Source: Tetranychus cinnabarinus (lineage: Eukaryota > Arthropoda > Arachnida > Trombidiformes > Tetranychidae). From it: a stretch of DNA of 64,000 nt. The notes under the pieces were generated by a model. It did no database searches. It saw only the letters and a list, made by a program, of their open reading frames with translations, and had not been told where the DNA came from. This document shows, one piece after another, positions 49,416-62,197 of this stretch. Location of the stretch: the NCBI GenBank assembly GCA_022266195.1, contig WHVY01000002.1:1999001-2063000 (forward strand), in the 5' to 3' direction. Position 1 is the stretch's first letter. Every line of letters begins with the position of its first letter. The translations under genes and the position numbers were made by a program.

Positions 49416-50330
49416 TGCATAGTGAATGCTAATTTATTGTTACCTGTTGATGGGTGAGAAGCAAAGGGCCAAATAGACTTGGGATAATTAAGTATCGTTA
49501 GTTGATTTAGATTCCATTTCTTTCAGGTAAATTCTCTAATTGTCTTTTCTTCTTCTTTTTCCTAATTAGACTCAAGGGAAGTTTAATCTTAACCTAATAT
49601 TCATCTTTCAAACGGTCATCTTTTTTCTGTCCATCGTCTTTGTTCCATAGTGAACACCTCTTTTGGTCTTGAACGAGGAGAAGAGGCCTTAAGGCTATTC
49701 CAATGTTTCCTTTCCTCTTTTATCATTGAACAATCAACTGAACAACAGTTTTCCAATCCATCCAAATGTCTTGAGAAACTGGATTAAACCAAGATTACCA
49801 ATTGTTAGTGTTTGCTTGGTTAACATGGAACGGATATTTAATTTGGAAACAATGAAAGTCTATCAATTTCATGTTATAACCAGATTAACATGTTTCAACA
49901 TTTGTTATCTTGTCAACCTGGAATTGGGTTACTTCCGGCCATTTCCGTAGATTCTAACAAGAAGAAGAAAAGAATAAAAAAAAGAAGAAAAAGATTATAA
50001 AAGGAAAGTGAAATGGACATTTGAATTTAAATATTTTTCAATGAAAGTGAAAGGTCAATAGGTTAGCTCATCTCACTTTTTCTGTGTATAATAAAGGGTT
50101 TAATAAAGGCCTAAACAAGGTAAGGTCAACTGCGTGGTTCCGTTTGAATCACTTTTCATATTACATTGGTTCATGTGAATGGAAAATGTTAAAGTTAAAA
50201 GAGGCTGAAATGAAGATGAAATTGTTACAATGATTGGTTATTGAATAGGGTTTTGTTGTTGCCCACAAAAGCAATTTAATAGCTTTGAAATGGACTTGAA
50301 ATGGTTAAAATGAGTTGGGCGAAGGAAGAC

Positions 50331-50366
<36 letters not shown>

Positions 50367-50720
50367 GGAGGAGGAGGAGGAGGGGAAAGAAGGAGGAGAA
50401 GGATGTCCAGGAAAGGGAAGAAAGGAAATAGGAAAAAGTAAAGAGTTGACCTTGATAAATATATGGATGGATTGATATGGGTCAATGGAGTGGTCAAATA
50501 ATAGTAAGCAGATTGAAAGTGTATTATGGACAGACAATTTAACATGGACAAGGAAATAATCTTAAAAAAGGTTTGAAAATGAATCTTAAAATGGGTACTT
50601 AAGGGTAAAGGTAAAAGGCTTTTGTTGAAGGCAAAAGGAGCAGCTTTTACATTCAATAATAATGGATTAATCAATGTAACCAACATATTCATTGAGTTGC
50701 CTTACAAGTGTTTACAAAAT
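49415..50720 (-). repeat. Duplicated block V2
   Basis: Near-identical to 32140-33420. The (GAT)n run at 50330-50364 is about twice as long as in V1. The distal part matches intron 3 of gene A (15870-16270, inverted). Confidence 0.85.
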
Positions 50721-51425
50721 ACAATAAATGTTGATGAATCAAATCATGAATAATCTTACTTTCTTAGCACCAAACTGCATTGAAACGGCAGTAATATCCA
50801 ATGTAGATCAGCAAATCAACAAACAATACAGGGCAATCCAAATTCATTTACACATTTATTGTATCCCATGTCTTTGTAAATCATATCCTATTGCTGCTCG
50901 TCATTTGGATGTTTAACACGAAACTTGGCTTTCTTGAATCACTGTGAGCTGCTTTCAGCTGACCATTTATCGAACAATAATTCAGAAAATATCAGAAAAT
51001 AATCTTCAAATTCCGTTGAAGATCGGATAAATAAATGAAATTGAACAACAGATTGAATCAGAAGTGTTTCTACGGCGCCTCAAAAATGTCTCGTCATTGC
51101 TCTTCTTTTACCGGTTAAATTTTTTAGGCGCTAATTTCAATATGTTTTGTAACCAGAAATCCAATGATTTTAAAGTAAGATTTTCAGCATTTTTATACTT
51201 TTAGTCAATAACATTGCTAATAATAAGTTGAATAACCGTTTCCATATGATTTTGAACAAGCAAAACTGTGTTCAAAACTAAAATCATTCAATCAATCATA
51301 AAAAACAACTAAAATAAGAATTACTGTTGATTTGTTTACAGATAATCATTTCAAAGGAGTGACTGTTTTAGGAACATTTTTTTACATTTAAACTTGCTTT
51401 TTCAACAATTTTGACCGTAAACTTA
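50720..51425. other. Spacer between V2 and unit C
   Basis: This is the boundary of the tandem units B and C. No gene is supported; the 62-codon frame at 50728-50916 has no recognisable feature. Confidence 0.4.
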
Positions 51426-52400
51426 AAAAATGTTAAGCTTCTTAAGTTTGATTAGGTAAACTGTACAAAAAAGGAACCAAAAAAGTTGAGTTATTTTGTT
51501 TTTGAAACACATTTACATTTGACAGTTACAAGTAAAATGACACTTTTTGATGTTCCTTTTGTTTCGCTTCTGCTCCCATTCAAATCTTCATTTCATTTTC
51601 ACCCGAAAACTCAATATTAATGGGAGAAACTGGAAACTGAATCACTTGGAATCTGGTTTGAATCTTTAAACGAATCAACAGTGTAATTGAATATTGAAGG
51701 TTGTACCTTCAAAGTGACACTCAGGTGCTAAGCTGTAAGCTTTTTATTAAAGAGGCACAATCGATGCAAATATTTGGCTTCTTACCTGAGCTGTTTATAG
51801 GAGGTGATAACTGGGAGTAAACACTCGAAGGAAGAGCAACGAGTCAAGACCAAATGTCTTAAAGGTCATTCAATAGTTTCATCGCCTTCTTAAGAAGCTT
51901 TGTTTTATTTACAGTAAATGATGAACAAAAAGCTTTCAATTTATGATCACATTTTAAGGTGTGCTTTAAGGTGATCACATTTACTTTGCTTTCCTTTACT
52001 TTAATCTTTTCAGTAAATTCATCAAAAACTGTACACTTTTATGATTAAATATTCAGAGAAGAAAAAAAGTCAAAAAATAGGTAAACATTGAATTGAAATG
52101 AATACCTTTAGTTAAACTTAAAGTCAATCAATATCAATATCAAATGAATTCAGTTTGAACAAACATTTAAACTAGCATTGACTTTGTTGGTGGCTTCAAA
52201 CTGGATCAAACAATAAATTATTTTACTATTTGAGTAAAACACTGAAATTGTTATTATATGATGGTGATGATAAGAGTAACGAAATTATGTTTAATATGTT
52301 TTCATGTTGAAATGATTATCATTAAAAACAATTAACTTACAATCCATTAATCATAATTACTCAGTAATTGCATATAATAATAACAATAAATAATAAGACT
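51425..52400 (-). repeat. Duplicated block P, copy C
   Basis: Reverse complement of 28530-29480, and matches 35140-35780. It is closer to unit A than unit B is, because it keeps the 160 bp lost in B. Confidence 0.85.
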
Positions 52401-52590
52401 TTTTTTAAATTTTTCATATTTAAAACTTTTATTTAGTTTAGGAATCAAATATCGATTCGGATCTTTTCATTAGACTTTATTGAGCTTCTTACTGAAAGAT
52501 AACTTACAGGTTAACTGATATTGCATGTAACAATCATGGACAACGAAATTTGCATTTCAAAGTTTGTCTTCTTGTTGCTGGACAGTTTCA
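52400..52590. other. Site where the D-G-x-C gene is missing in unit C
   Basis: In units A and B the D-G-x-C family gene or pseudogene lies between P and Q. Here only about 190 bp remain, without recognisable coding sequence, so the gene was deleted from unit C (or never present). Confidence 0.55.
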
Positions 52591-53345
52591 TTATAATTAT
52601 TTAGATTGACCAGAACAATTCGTGATCTTTAATGAATAAAACAATCCAAACAAAGTACAGTTTCATCTGAATAGTTTCAAAATGTGTGTGTTAAAATGTG
52701 TTAAATGGTTGAAATAATTTCTTTATTTCCCTTAAATTGAATAGAATTGAATAACAAAGATGAAATTTCCAATGAAAAGTTAAAAACAAAAACACTTTTA
52801 TGTAACAATTGAACAAGTTAACCAGTGAATGAATCTTTGGATGAATCTTAATCAAAATACAACAAAATGATGAAAGAAACAAAAAGCAAACAAAAGATCG
52901 GAAATGGTGAAAAAATGTTTACTTTCATGGTAAACTGATTTTTAATTTGAAACATAAACATTTATAGTTACTTAAAGATGTAAAGTGCTTAAACGATTAA
53001 TAAGTTGAAGTTGATCTAAAAAAAGGTGAAATTATTGAAGCGCTTTATTGACTGTGTAAGATTTGCTTCAACTGATTATCTGTTCAATTGAAATGATCCT
53101 TTAACTGCATGTCCGACTGGACTGATCGTTGGCTTGAATTGCTCAACAATGAAAAAAAGAAATGTTTATGATTGTTCCTTTACTTACCTGTTAAGGCACT
53201 TAAAAGGACCTCCAAGTAAGTTACAGGTATTGTTGGAGCGATGATCGTCATTGGAACCAGTTTTACAGAGGAAACAGACAAGAATAGAGTTTACTTGTTC
53301 AGGTTAACTTTGAGTGTTGATTGTTGATCAAAATCATTTGATTGA
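52590..53345 (-). repeat. Duplicated block Q, copy C
   Basis: Reverse complement of 26560-27215, and matches 38000-38730. Homology ends near 53345. Confidence 0.85.
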
Positions 53346-53789
53346 TTCTCAATTTTCATCATTTTCATATTAAATTCCATCTACTCAGATTACTAACAAT
53401 ATACGCTTATAACACATATTTGTGTGACTCAATTCAAATTGCATCAAAATACTAACTAATTGCATAAATGAAAATAAATGGTTGAGTCTAGAAAAGCAAT
53501 TCAAAGTTACATCTCAATTCTGGTAACTTGTAATTGATGCTATTCCAGCCTAAGGGCCTTTAAGGTTATAGTTTAGGTGCTTTGATTTGGTGTAATGTAA
53601 CAGAAATACATGGGTCAAGAGAAGGTCAGTTTAACTCAATTTCCAAAAACATTTCCATTCTTTTTCTATTTTCCATTTGATCCATCAAAAAGTGCATTTC
53701 ATTTCATTTTTACATGTTAATTTACATTCTCTTCATGTCACCTTAGGAAATGTTTACCTTTTTTTAGCGTTTCTTTTATCTTGCAACTT

Positions 53790-54250
53790 GAAACTTGCCC
53801 ATTCCTATTGAATTGGTTACATTTACATCTCAATCTTGTGAGTTAACCTTTAAGGTTAAAGGTAATTGGCAAGTGGAACCAATCATTTCTAGTTTATCAA
53901 CCTTTTTTACCTTCTCATCCTTGGCATAGAGAGAGGTAAACATTGGCCACTGAAATGACCAGAAGCAAAGGGAAAGTTTACTTTGAAAGATGAAAACTTG
54001 TTGATTGCCTTTTCTAGCTCATAAATTAATCTAATTAACCAGTTTAAGAAGAAGGCAAATCTCTTAATTAAGACTGTTTCTTCATTAGATGTTCACTGTC
54101 CATTCAAATAGATTCAAGTTACGCTTTCATTTAAACTCATCTTTAATCTTGAAAATACAATGGACAATAAGAGTTGACCCACAAAAGAAACCACAGCATA
54201 ACCAATTGAAATTGCCTTTTTGACACTCAACTTCATTTATACTTTTGCCA
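53790..54250 (-). repeat. Duplicated block R, copy C
   Basis: Reverse complement of 25190-25640. It includes the shared cysteine-rich frame (GKSINEVECQKGNFNW, CCGFFCGST), here ending at 54127 on the minus strand. Confidence 0.85.
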
Positions 54251-54329
54251 AAAGTCGCAATAAAAGGCTCAACCTGAAAACTATTTAAAAACTGAACAAA
54301 AAGAGTTCTGAACATTCATTGCTTCAACC

Positions 54330-55000
54330 ATCATTAGCATTTAATGATAAATAAATAAATGACTTTGATTCCGATTGCCAAAGGTGAAGTTCAAGTTTAA
54401 ACGCGAATTGAACGTTTGCTCAGAATTTTAATTTTTCAAAGTTCTTTTAATCAAATTACAATTAAATAACAAAATGATTTATATAAGCTTTATGAAATAC
54501 CATTTGGAAATAAAATTTGGTGTTTTACAAAATTCCCTGTAAATCCATTGATTGATCCTGTTTTATTCATCAACATCCATGAATTGTCTCAATAGTCCAA
54601 GTTATCTGTGAACCTTGAGAGAAATGTGAACAAATTAACAAATTAATTTTTAAATTGTTTCAAAAAAGGGCAATTAAATGGTTAAATGGATAATAAACTT
54701 GGATTAGTTATGAAAGAAAATAAATTTTGATGAAACAAGATTAAATTGTCTCATGATTCCACTAATTATAACCGCAAGACCCAAAAGTTAACCCAAAAGC
54801 CGATGATTTACCATTCCCATTGAATCATTTGCTTTAACACCCGAAGAGTTAATTGACAAAAGGAAAGGATTGAAACATGCAAAAATGAAAAGTTAATTTC
54901 AATTTTTATTTTTAGTTCAATAACAAATGTTGGTTTACAATGAGTTACATTTAATCATGCTTTAAATGTTGATTGGAATAGTCAAGTCAAGAGATTTATT
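54330..55000. other. 3' flank of paralog C
   Basis: No S block and no exon 6 equivalent are seen here, in contrast to unit A. No gene is supported. Confidence 0.45.
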
Positions 55001-55018
55001 GAACATGAATCTCGTAAC

Positions 55019-57315
55019 TTAATTAATCATCAATGAAGTTGCTGAGGATTGAATGAGTCGAGTATAAGGAGTCCAAAGTGGGCTATAAAAATTGAGATAA
55101 TCACCTTTAACACATTTTATTGAGCTTTTACCGGGTTTACCAAGGATTGGTGAAGTGGTTGATGGTGGTGATGAGGAGGATGAAGATGATGTTACGGTTG
55201 TTAATGGTTCGGTTGGTGAAGGTGTTGAAGGTTTGGGTGATTCAATGAGGCGACGTTTGGTTGGTGAAGATGACCTTTCATCATTGATTTCACTTTCCTT
55301 TTGATCATTACTTGTATCGACAACATCTTCATCGACATCTTTCTCTTCATCAATATCATCTGAATCAATGTTTATTTCATCGTTTCCATTAGTTGAATCC
55401 AATTTACGCTTTTTAGGTTCACTTTTAGGTGAATCCATTGCTGGACTTGATCGCTTCAATTGGTTGTAAGGTAATGAGTGTGATGCTAATTGTGGTCCAT
55501 GAACAAATTCAATGTGTTTCTCTAATAGATATTCAATTTGGAATTCATCTGAACAGAATTGACACTTGAAGTACGATTTTGGACCAAATAGTTGGAATGC
55601 TGCCGCAGTTAAACTGTTAACTGTTAAGTTGTGATGAGGATTGGTGTTATTGCCATTGTTTGAGTTACTTGTTGAGGTTACCAAAGATGAAGGTAAATGA
55701 CGATAGGCACTTGGTGAGTATGGATGAACACCGTTAGTGGTTTGATGTTGGTGTTGGTGTTGATGAGCAAGGTTGTGGTGGTTGACTAGACTTGGGTTTG
55801 AGAAATGAGCGACTTTGAGGTGAACTTTGAAATCGTTTTCATTTGGCCAAAGTTCATTACAAATTGAACATTTAAATACTTTACATTGGTTTGAATGTTT
55901 AACTGCAAAGTGAACTTGTAAAGTGACATCAGTATCAAACATTTCACGACAAATTGAACATTGATACAAGTGATGGGAATGATAGTCCATTAGGTGTTTC
56001 GTTAGATCATCTGATTTAGTAAATACTTTTTTACAAGATTCACAGGTGAATGAGGTTACAGTTGAAGCTAAATGTGAACTGATTATGTGGTTCTCCAAGT
56101 CAGAGGTAACAATTGTTTCACAATATGGACAAGAACGTTGTTGATGGCGAGATAAATTATGATGACCATGAATCATGGATGGACCCAGAATGGGATTGAG
56201 TAGATCTAAATTGGTTGGTAGAGATCCAGGGGATAAGGATGATAAGGATGATGAAGATGAAGATGAAGATGAGGCGAGAAGATGTGATTTAAGGTGAACA
56301 CGGAATGACTCGAAATCGGGAAATGATGGTGAAGGTGAACATTGATTACACAAGAAAGGGATATTTGAATCATTTGATGAACAATAAGGTGAACTATTTA
56401 CTTTTGAATCACAATTGTGATTAGGTGAAGATGAACTTGCTTTGGATGGGAATGATTTTGATTTAGATTGTTGGACTAAATATTGTCCATTCTTGAGATT
56501 CTCATTAAACTGGTGATTTTGATTGAGATTGTTGCAAGTGTTGGTTGTGGGTGATGAAGATGATGTTGAAGATGAAGATGAGGAAGATGCAGCAACAGCT
56601 GCAGCTGCAGCAGCAACTAATCCCGGTGTAGTTGGACTTGGCATTAATTGTTGCCAATTAGCAATGGATGCACCATAGAAAGAGTTTTGAAGTAAACCAG
56701 CAAAAAGAAGATGATGAAGATGACTTTCTCTTATATGAGTATCAAGTGAGGTACATTTGTTACCACATAAACCACAGGTAACTTGTTGTTGTTGGCAGGT
56801 TTGATGGTCACTTTCAGCCAATGAATTGCTCGGTGAAACGCTCGCTTCACCATTCTTAATCATCTTTTTGTCCACATTTGCTTTAACCTCACTGTTTTCA
56901 ACATTATCCTTGTAACGCACAAAAGGTTTACATTCAACGGTTGATTTTACTTTTAATGTTGACCTTTTATGGTTTTGCATGTGTGATGTTAATGCAGCTG
57001 CTGTTGAATAACCTCGATTACAGGTTGAACATTGGTGAGGTTTCATGTTGTCATGAGTTTTCATGTGAATCTTGAGGTGATCACTTCGAGAAAAGGCAGA
57101 CTCACAATTGTTACATTTGTATCGTCGATCACCTAAGTTGAGAAGAAGAAAGAAATTAAAATTTGCAAATCAATGGACAAAAGTTGATAAAGGTTTCAAT
57201 CAATCTTACCTGTATGAATTTTTATGTGTCGATCTCGACTTCTTTTGTGTTTAAAGGTTCGCTGGCAATAATCACAGCGAAAAGGTAAATTAACTTGATC
57301 ATTTGATAGCGACAT
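55019..57315 (-). CDS. Truncated ZNF423/521 (Oaz) paralog C
   Basis: Two exons, 57315-57210 and 57132-55019 (minus strand), 2220 bp, 739 codons. It starts MSLSNDQVNLPFRCDYCQRT, equivalent to exon 4 of gene A, and so lacks the NuRD motif and first finger. The first fingers of exon 5 are diverged from A and B (DNMKPHQCSTCNRGYSTAAA). From QQQVTCGLCGNK onward it is almost identical to gene A, including the poly-Ala and poly-Ser linkers lost in B. Near FGPKSYFKCQFCSDEFQ it switches to the B version. It ends in the read-through tail (KCVKGDYLNF, WTPYTRLIQ, SLMIN). The old donor is eroded to GTAAAAG (55125-55131 on -), consistent with no exon 6 to splice to. No internal stop. Confidence 0.87.
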
Positions 57316-57486
57316 GATGTAGCTTTGTGCAGCAACAAGCAACAACTAAAAACCACTTCTTCAACTTTTCGCTAACCGCTTAGTGGCATTAACATCTTCA
57401 CTCAGCCTTTTCATCTCCTATAATAAGAGAGAGAATAAGAGAGAGAAGATGATGATGATGAGGAAAATGATGATATAAAGAATGTC

Positions 57487-57500
57487 TGTCTGCGGGTGGC
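57487..57500 (-). promoter_or_regulatory. Conserved 14 bp motif upstream of paralog C
   Basis: Same TGTCTGCGGGTGGC as at 44921-44934, in a similar start-proximal position. Confidence 0.4.
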
Positions 57501-57599
57501 ATAAAGAAGAAAAGTGCCTCCGCCTTTAGAAAGAGAAGAAGAAAGAGAGAGAAGATAAAAAGGAAGATGAAAGTTGCTACTATTATGAGACTTCTTTTT

Positions 57600-58910
57600 A
57601 TCTTCTTCACTCGCCCAAATCAAAGGTAAACCATGATTTAAAGGTTCCTTGGGCAGGAGTAAGATGATGATGGAGGAAGAGTGAGAGAAGATGAAAATTA
57701 TTATCAACATGTTGAAGATGATGGAAATAGTGGAGAGATGGTGAAGGTCTGGGTGGCCAAAAAGCGATTGAAGATCAAAATGAAGACCTCTTATTGAGTG
57801 AGTAATAATGATAAAAACTGGCCTTGGATTCATGTTATTATTTTACTTGGGATAAAGTGACCTGAAGATGAAGTTGTTTTTACCTTATAATAAACAACTT
57901 TCAATGATAACTTTGGTTCAAGACAAAATGAGGTGTAAGTAGGAGATGAACATGAGACTAGGGAAGAAGAAGAAAGAAGAGAGAAGAAGATGAGTTTATG
58001 ATTAAGATGATGAAAAAGATTACAAGCCTCAGGGATTTTGCTTGTTTTTTACTTATAAAGTAATCTTGAAAAGCACCCAAGTGATTTGTATAACTATCAT
58101 CTTAATCAATCTGCTCATCAACTTGATTGTTAGTTAAGAAATGAAAGACCAAAATTATCATCATTTCATCGTTATTATCAAGAGAAGGAAGAAGATGAAG
58201 AAGATGGCGATTAAATTGTTACTTTAAATTGAAATGTCAATGTTTATGATTCAATTAAATGTTCCATTAGTTTATTTACATTTAATAGTGAAAGTAAAGT
58301 GACATTTTTCATTCTCCTTTCAACTCTCTTTCAATAGTGTCATGGATCTGTTGTCCTGTTAACCAAAGGGTCAATCCTTTTATTCATACAGTGGTACTGA
58401 CCATATGGTATAGCCACTAATAAGGCCTAAAAAAGGAACCCATTTCTTTATCTTCTGTCATTTCCATGAAAAGATGTTATTGATGTGTTCAATGGTTACT
58501 TCGGCCAATCCAATGAATAACATTGAGAAAAGGTCAAAGACAAACCTTTCCTAACCTAACGTTATAACCTTTCGCAGTGGGCCTGAAATTCAAACATAAT
58601 AGTGATAATTTTTCATCTTCATCTTCGTCTTCGTCTTCGTCTTCTTCGTCTTCTTCTTGATAGGCTTCATCGGCTTCTCTTCGTCTTCATTTTCATTTTC
58701 TTCTTTCTTCTTCTTCTTTTTCTTTCTCTAATGAACTTACTTGGCCACCTAATTTAGAGTGAAACTTAAACTGTGCTTTAACCCAACCTTTATCCCTTTA
58801 CATTGAAAGACCTTAGGTCACCCTGTGTGAACCTTTTTACCCTAAGGTCACCTAAAAGAGCAAGTCTTTCTTTTCCTTTCTTTCTTCTCTCCTTAATTGG
58901 TTCCATTTTG
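57600..58910 (-). repeat. Duplicated block T3, upstream of paralog C
   Basis: Matches T2 over about 57780-58910 (46300-47045 and part of 45895-46300), and T1 in its proximal part. A stretch of about 150 bp present in T1 and T2 is missing near 57770. The distal end carries the element shared with intron 3 of gene A. No U or V block follows, so the unit ends here. Confidence 0.85.
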
Positions 58911-61900
58911 AAGAAGCGAACAAAAATGCTGAACTTTTATCAGTCAAATAGCGGAATGATAAATTGTCCGAAAAAATATCAACTTCATTGATGTCAATCT
59001 TAATGTCTGTTTTAACGCTACACTTAAAACTCAAGACTTTGAATGAAACCAAAAGTTTTCATTGGCTCAACAGGTTGGACAATTTCACCTCAAATTTCAA
59101 TTGCAATTCATAAAGTTCACTTTTATTTACCTTCAATCCCATAATTACCTTTTTTTCTCATCAATTCTGACAATCTTTCACCTCAAACCTGGAAATGAAA
59201 TAAAGCAAAAAGAGAAACGAAAATCTGAATTTCGTCTTTTCCAACGTTTATGAAAACCATCATCAACATGAAAGATCCAGTCAAAATTATCATGTAACTC
59301 ATCGAGAATTCCGTGTTTTCTCATTTCCAAAATGAAATATTCATTAAAAAAGTAGAAGTTGATAATCATCTAACAACGTGAAAGAGATAAATGAATAGAT
59401 TGTTAATTGAGTTTGACTAATTAATTTATTCCTGTCTCTCTACAAATAGGTTTAACACGCGTTCCAAATGCCCTTTATTTGGTTGACCATTCATTTAACC
59501 ATTAATTGTTTTGGACAATTGATGAGGCAACCGTTGATTGTGGTTAACAGGAAAGTAGGAAAAGTGCGTGTAAGTATATCAAGAGACAGGTAAATGTATA
59601 CCAGCGACTATTTATAAAACCAAGAAGTTGATGATTATCATTCACAAAATGATTATTAAACAGGATTATCAAGATGATGATGGACACACATCTAGTTACA
59701 CGCACCTTCAATTCAATGGGTTATTCAATTTTTGTGTGACCAACATTAACTGTCCGTGATATGCATTTTCAACTCGCAACTTGTTTCATCGTTAGATTCA
59801 ATTAACCCAACAGTTGAATCTTGATGCTTCAACCATAATTTGAATGAAAAATAAAAAACATTTTCACCTCAATTTTAAAATCTCATCTATTTTAACTTCA
59901 AGTCTACAATGATATTTATCATGCAAAATCAGGTTGTGGGTTAGAAAGCAAATTAGTTTAATATTAAAGTGAAATAAAGCTACAATAATGGTCATAATTA
60001 TTATTACAAGTAAAGAGATTACTTTATAACGGAAGCTTAAGGTCAAAAGATGAGTTGAAGTTTTTTTTGGTTGGAAACATGAAAGTGTGTTCACTTAATG
60101 TGCGGTCCAGGACAGGTTTAGTGGACACCAAAGTTGACTTAATGTTTCATGACCCAGTCACAGGACAATGAATACATGAGCGGAAAGAGCCTCTAAAATG
60201 GGCTCAGGGTGATTCAGTGAATTAAATTGTGGGAAACAATTTAATTAATCTTTTGGGTGCCATTTATATCTAGACATTTTAATCCATCAAATGGGTAACT
60301 TGCTTTTGGAGTGAAGTTAAGTGTCTTTTTTGAGCGATCAAACCTTTTTCTGGTTTTCATTTTCAGAATTTCATTTTTTCTCAACATTTCTAAATGTTAA
60401 CAGTCGTCATGTTGGTTATAAGAGATTAAGATCGTGAAAATCCATGAACTATTCATGCTACAGCTTTGGGCCTCGAACCGGTAAAAGACAAAAATTGCTT
60501 CAAAATTGTGTAAAAAAAGATGCTAATGTAAGTTATGACGAACCGTTTGAGTAATGATCTCAGTTATATTGAAAAATGCTGAATTCTGTGATCAAATTTA
60601 TCGATAAATTCATTTAATTTGTGTTAAGAAGAACAATCAATAATCTTTTAGTGCTAAACATTCATCAGATAAGAAAAGATGTTTTAATGGCAAAAATAGG
60701 GTAACTTGTTTTGAAAAAAGCGCTACTTTTAGTGGTTAGAATAGGTTTCTATAGCGCCATCTGATGATTCTGTGTGTAAATACTTTTCGCAATAAAAAGT
60801 CTTTAAGACCGTTATGATTGAATGAAATGTACAAATGTATTTCATTTGATAATTTCAATGTTTGCTGATTTGTTTTATCATGTTCTATTAAATATTTGTT
60901 TATCTAATATTTATCTGTAATAAACATTTGTGAGAAGAACAATACAATCGCCGTCATCAATGATACTCATAATGAGTTTCATTTTAGTTCTCGTTGATTG
61001 AGTGATGTTGATTTTTAATCATTAGATCTATTTGAATTGATACAAGGAAAAATGAATAGCAATTAAATATGGAACCCAATTTTTCACCTGAAATTGCGAA
61101 GTTTGAAAGGAGTGTGATATACATTTTATCTAAATTTTATTGTGATTCATGCATGCATTCAACATGAAATTCAATTGAAATCAGTAACAGATTATCATGG
61201 AAGCAAAGACCTTCAATTATGAAAAGATTAGTTAAAAATTTGCTTCAATTATGAAATTTTTCACTGTTGCTACTGTTTTACATCGATATTGATCTTATCT
61301 ATAACTTGTAACAAAATTATTAACCTCTAATGAGTCCATCTGGACCTAAATTTGCTGACTGAAATGGGACAGTATCTTGGTAAATTATCTGATAACCTTA
61401 AAAGCACTGAACAAATCTGGCCAAATCAAATAAAGTTACTTATGTTGAAAAATGTAATTTAAAGCACGATAATCAAATAATGATTAACTGTTGAATTGTT
61501 TGAAATAAAACCAGATTTTGTTAGTAAAAAGGCTCCACCTTATTCTTAGTCAGCTGGTGAGGTCAACTTGTGTTGTTAGGTTTGTGGTTCTTTCATTTCA
61601 TTTTATCCTTATAATTAAATGAACCTTTAATCTAGTGATAATAGCTACTGTTGATTTTATTTAATTAAATTATTGGTCTTTAATAAATGTGCAATAATTT
61701 TTAATGTGCGCTTCGCCACCAATGGGAATATTGAGAGAGGTAGTGAGTAACATCATCAGAAAATGAAGAGTGAGATGAAAGTAAGAATAGGTATCATTCA
61801 ATCTTGTATTTAATGTTAACTGTAAGTTGATCAATTGAAGAGTTGTGATGTGATACTGAAATATTAATTAATTATATTCTTCATGAATTACTTTTTCATT

Positions 61901-62190
61901 TTAAACCTGACCACCTGATCTACATAGAGTCTGTTTACACTGGAAAACCAACTGGTGGATTAAAAAAAGTACAACATCATTTTTTCAATTCAATTAATCA
62001 GTGAATGGTGTACAGAAAAACAGTAAATAATTAATCGAATCTCTTCCTCGTTCCTCGACTGTTCTTAAAATCGTTTACTGCTCTACAATCAAGTTAAACC
62101 TCAATGTTTAATCACAATTCACTTTCAAACCGCCTAATCTTAATTTGACTTCATACCCGTTCATCTTACATCAGCCTGATATCAGTGTGT
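58910..62190. other. Intergenic between unit C and the NRAMP gene
   Basis: AT-rich, outside the duplication. Short frames at 58803-59369 and 59864-60094 have no recognisable protein features. Around 60715-60770 a GCGCTACTTTTAG...CTATAGCGCC palindromic pair flanks about 30 bp. No gene is supported. Confidence 0.45.
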
Positions 62191-62197
62191 GTTTACT

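Noticed and set aside
57398..57833. Long Ser/Leu-rich frames on the minus strand (also 29675-30089, 45539-45775, 44756-44959)
   Set aside because: These are translations of GA-rich simple sequence in the T blocks and upstream regions, with no conserved protein signal.
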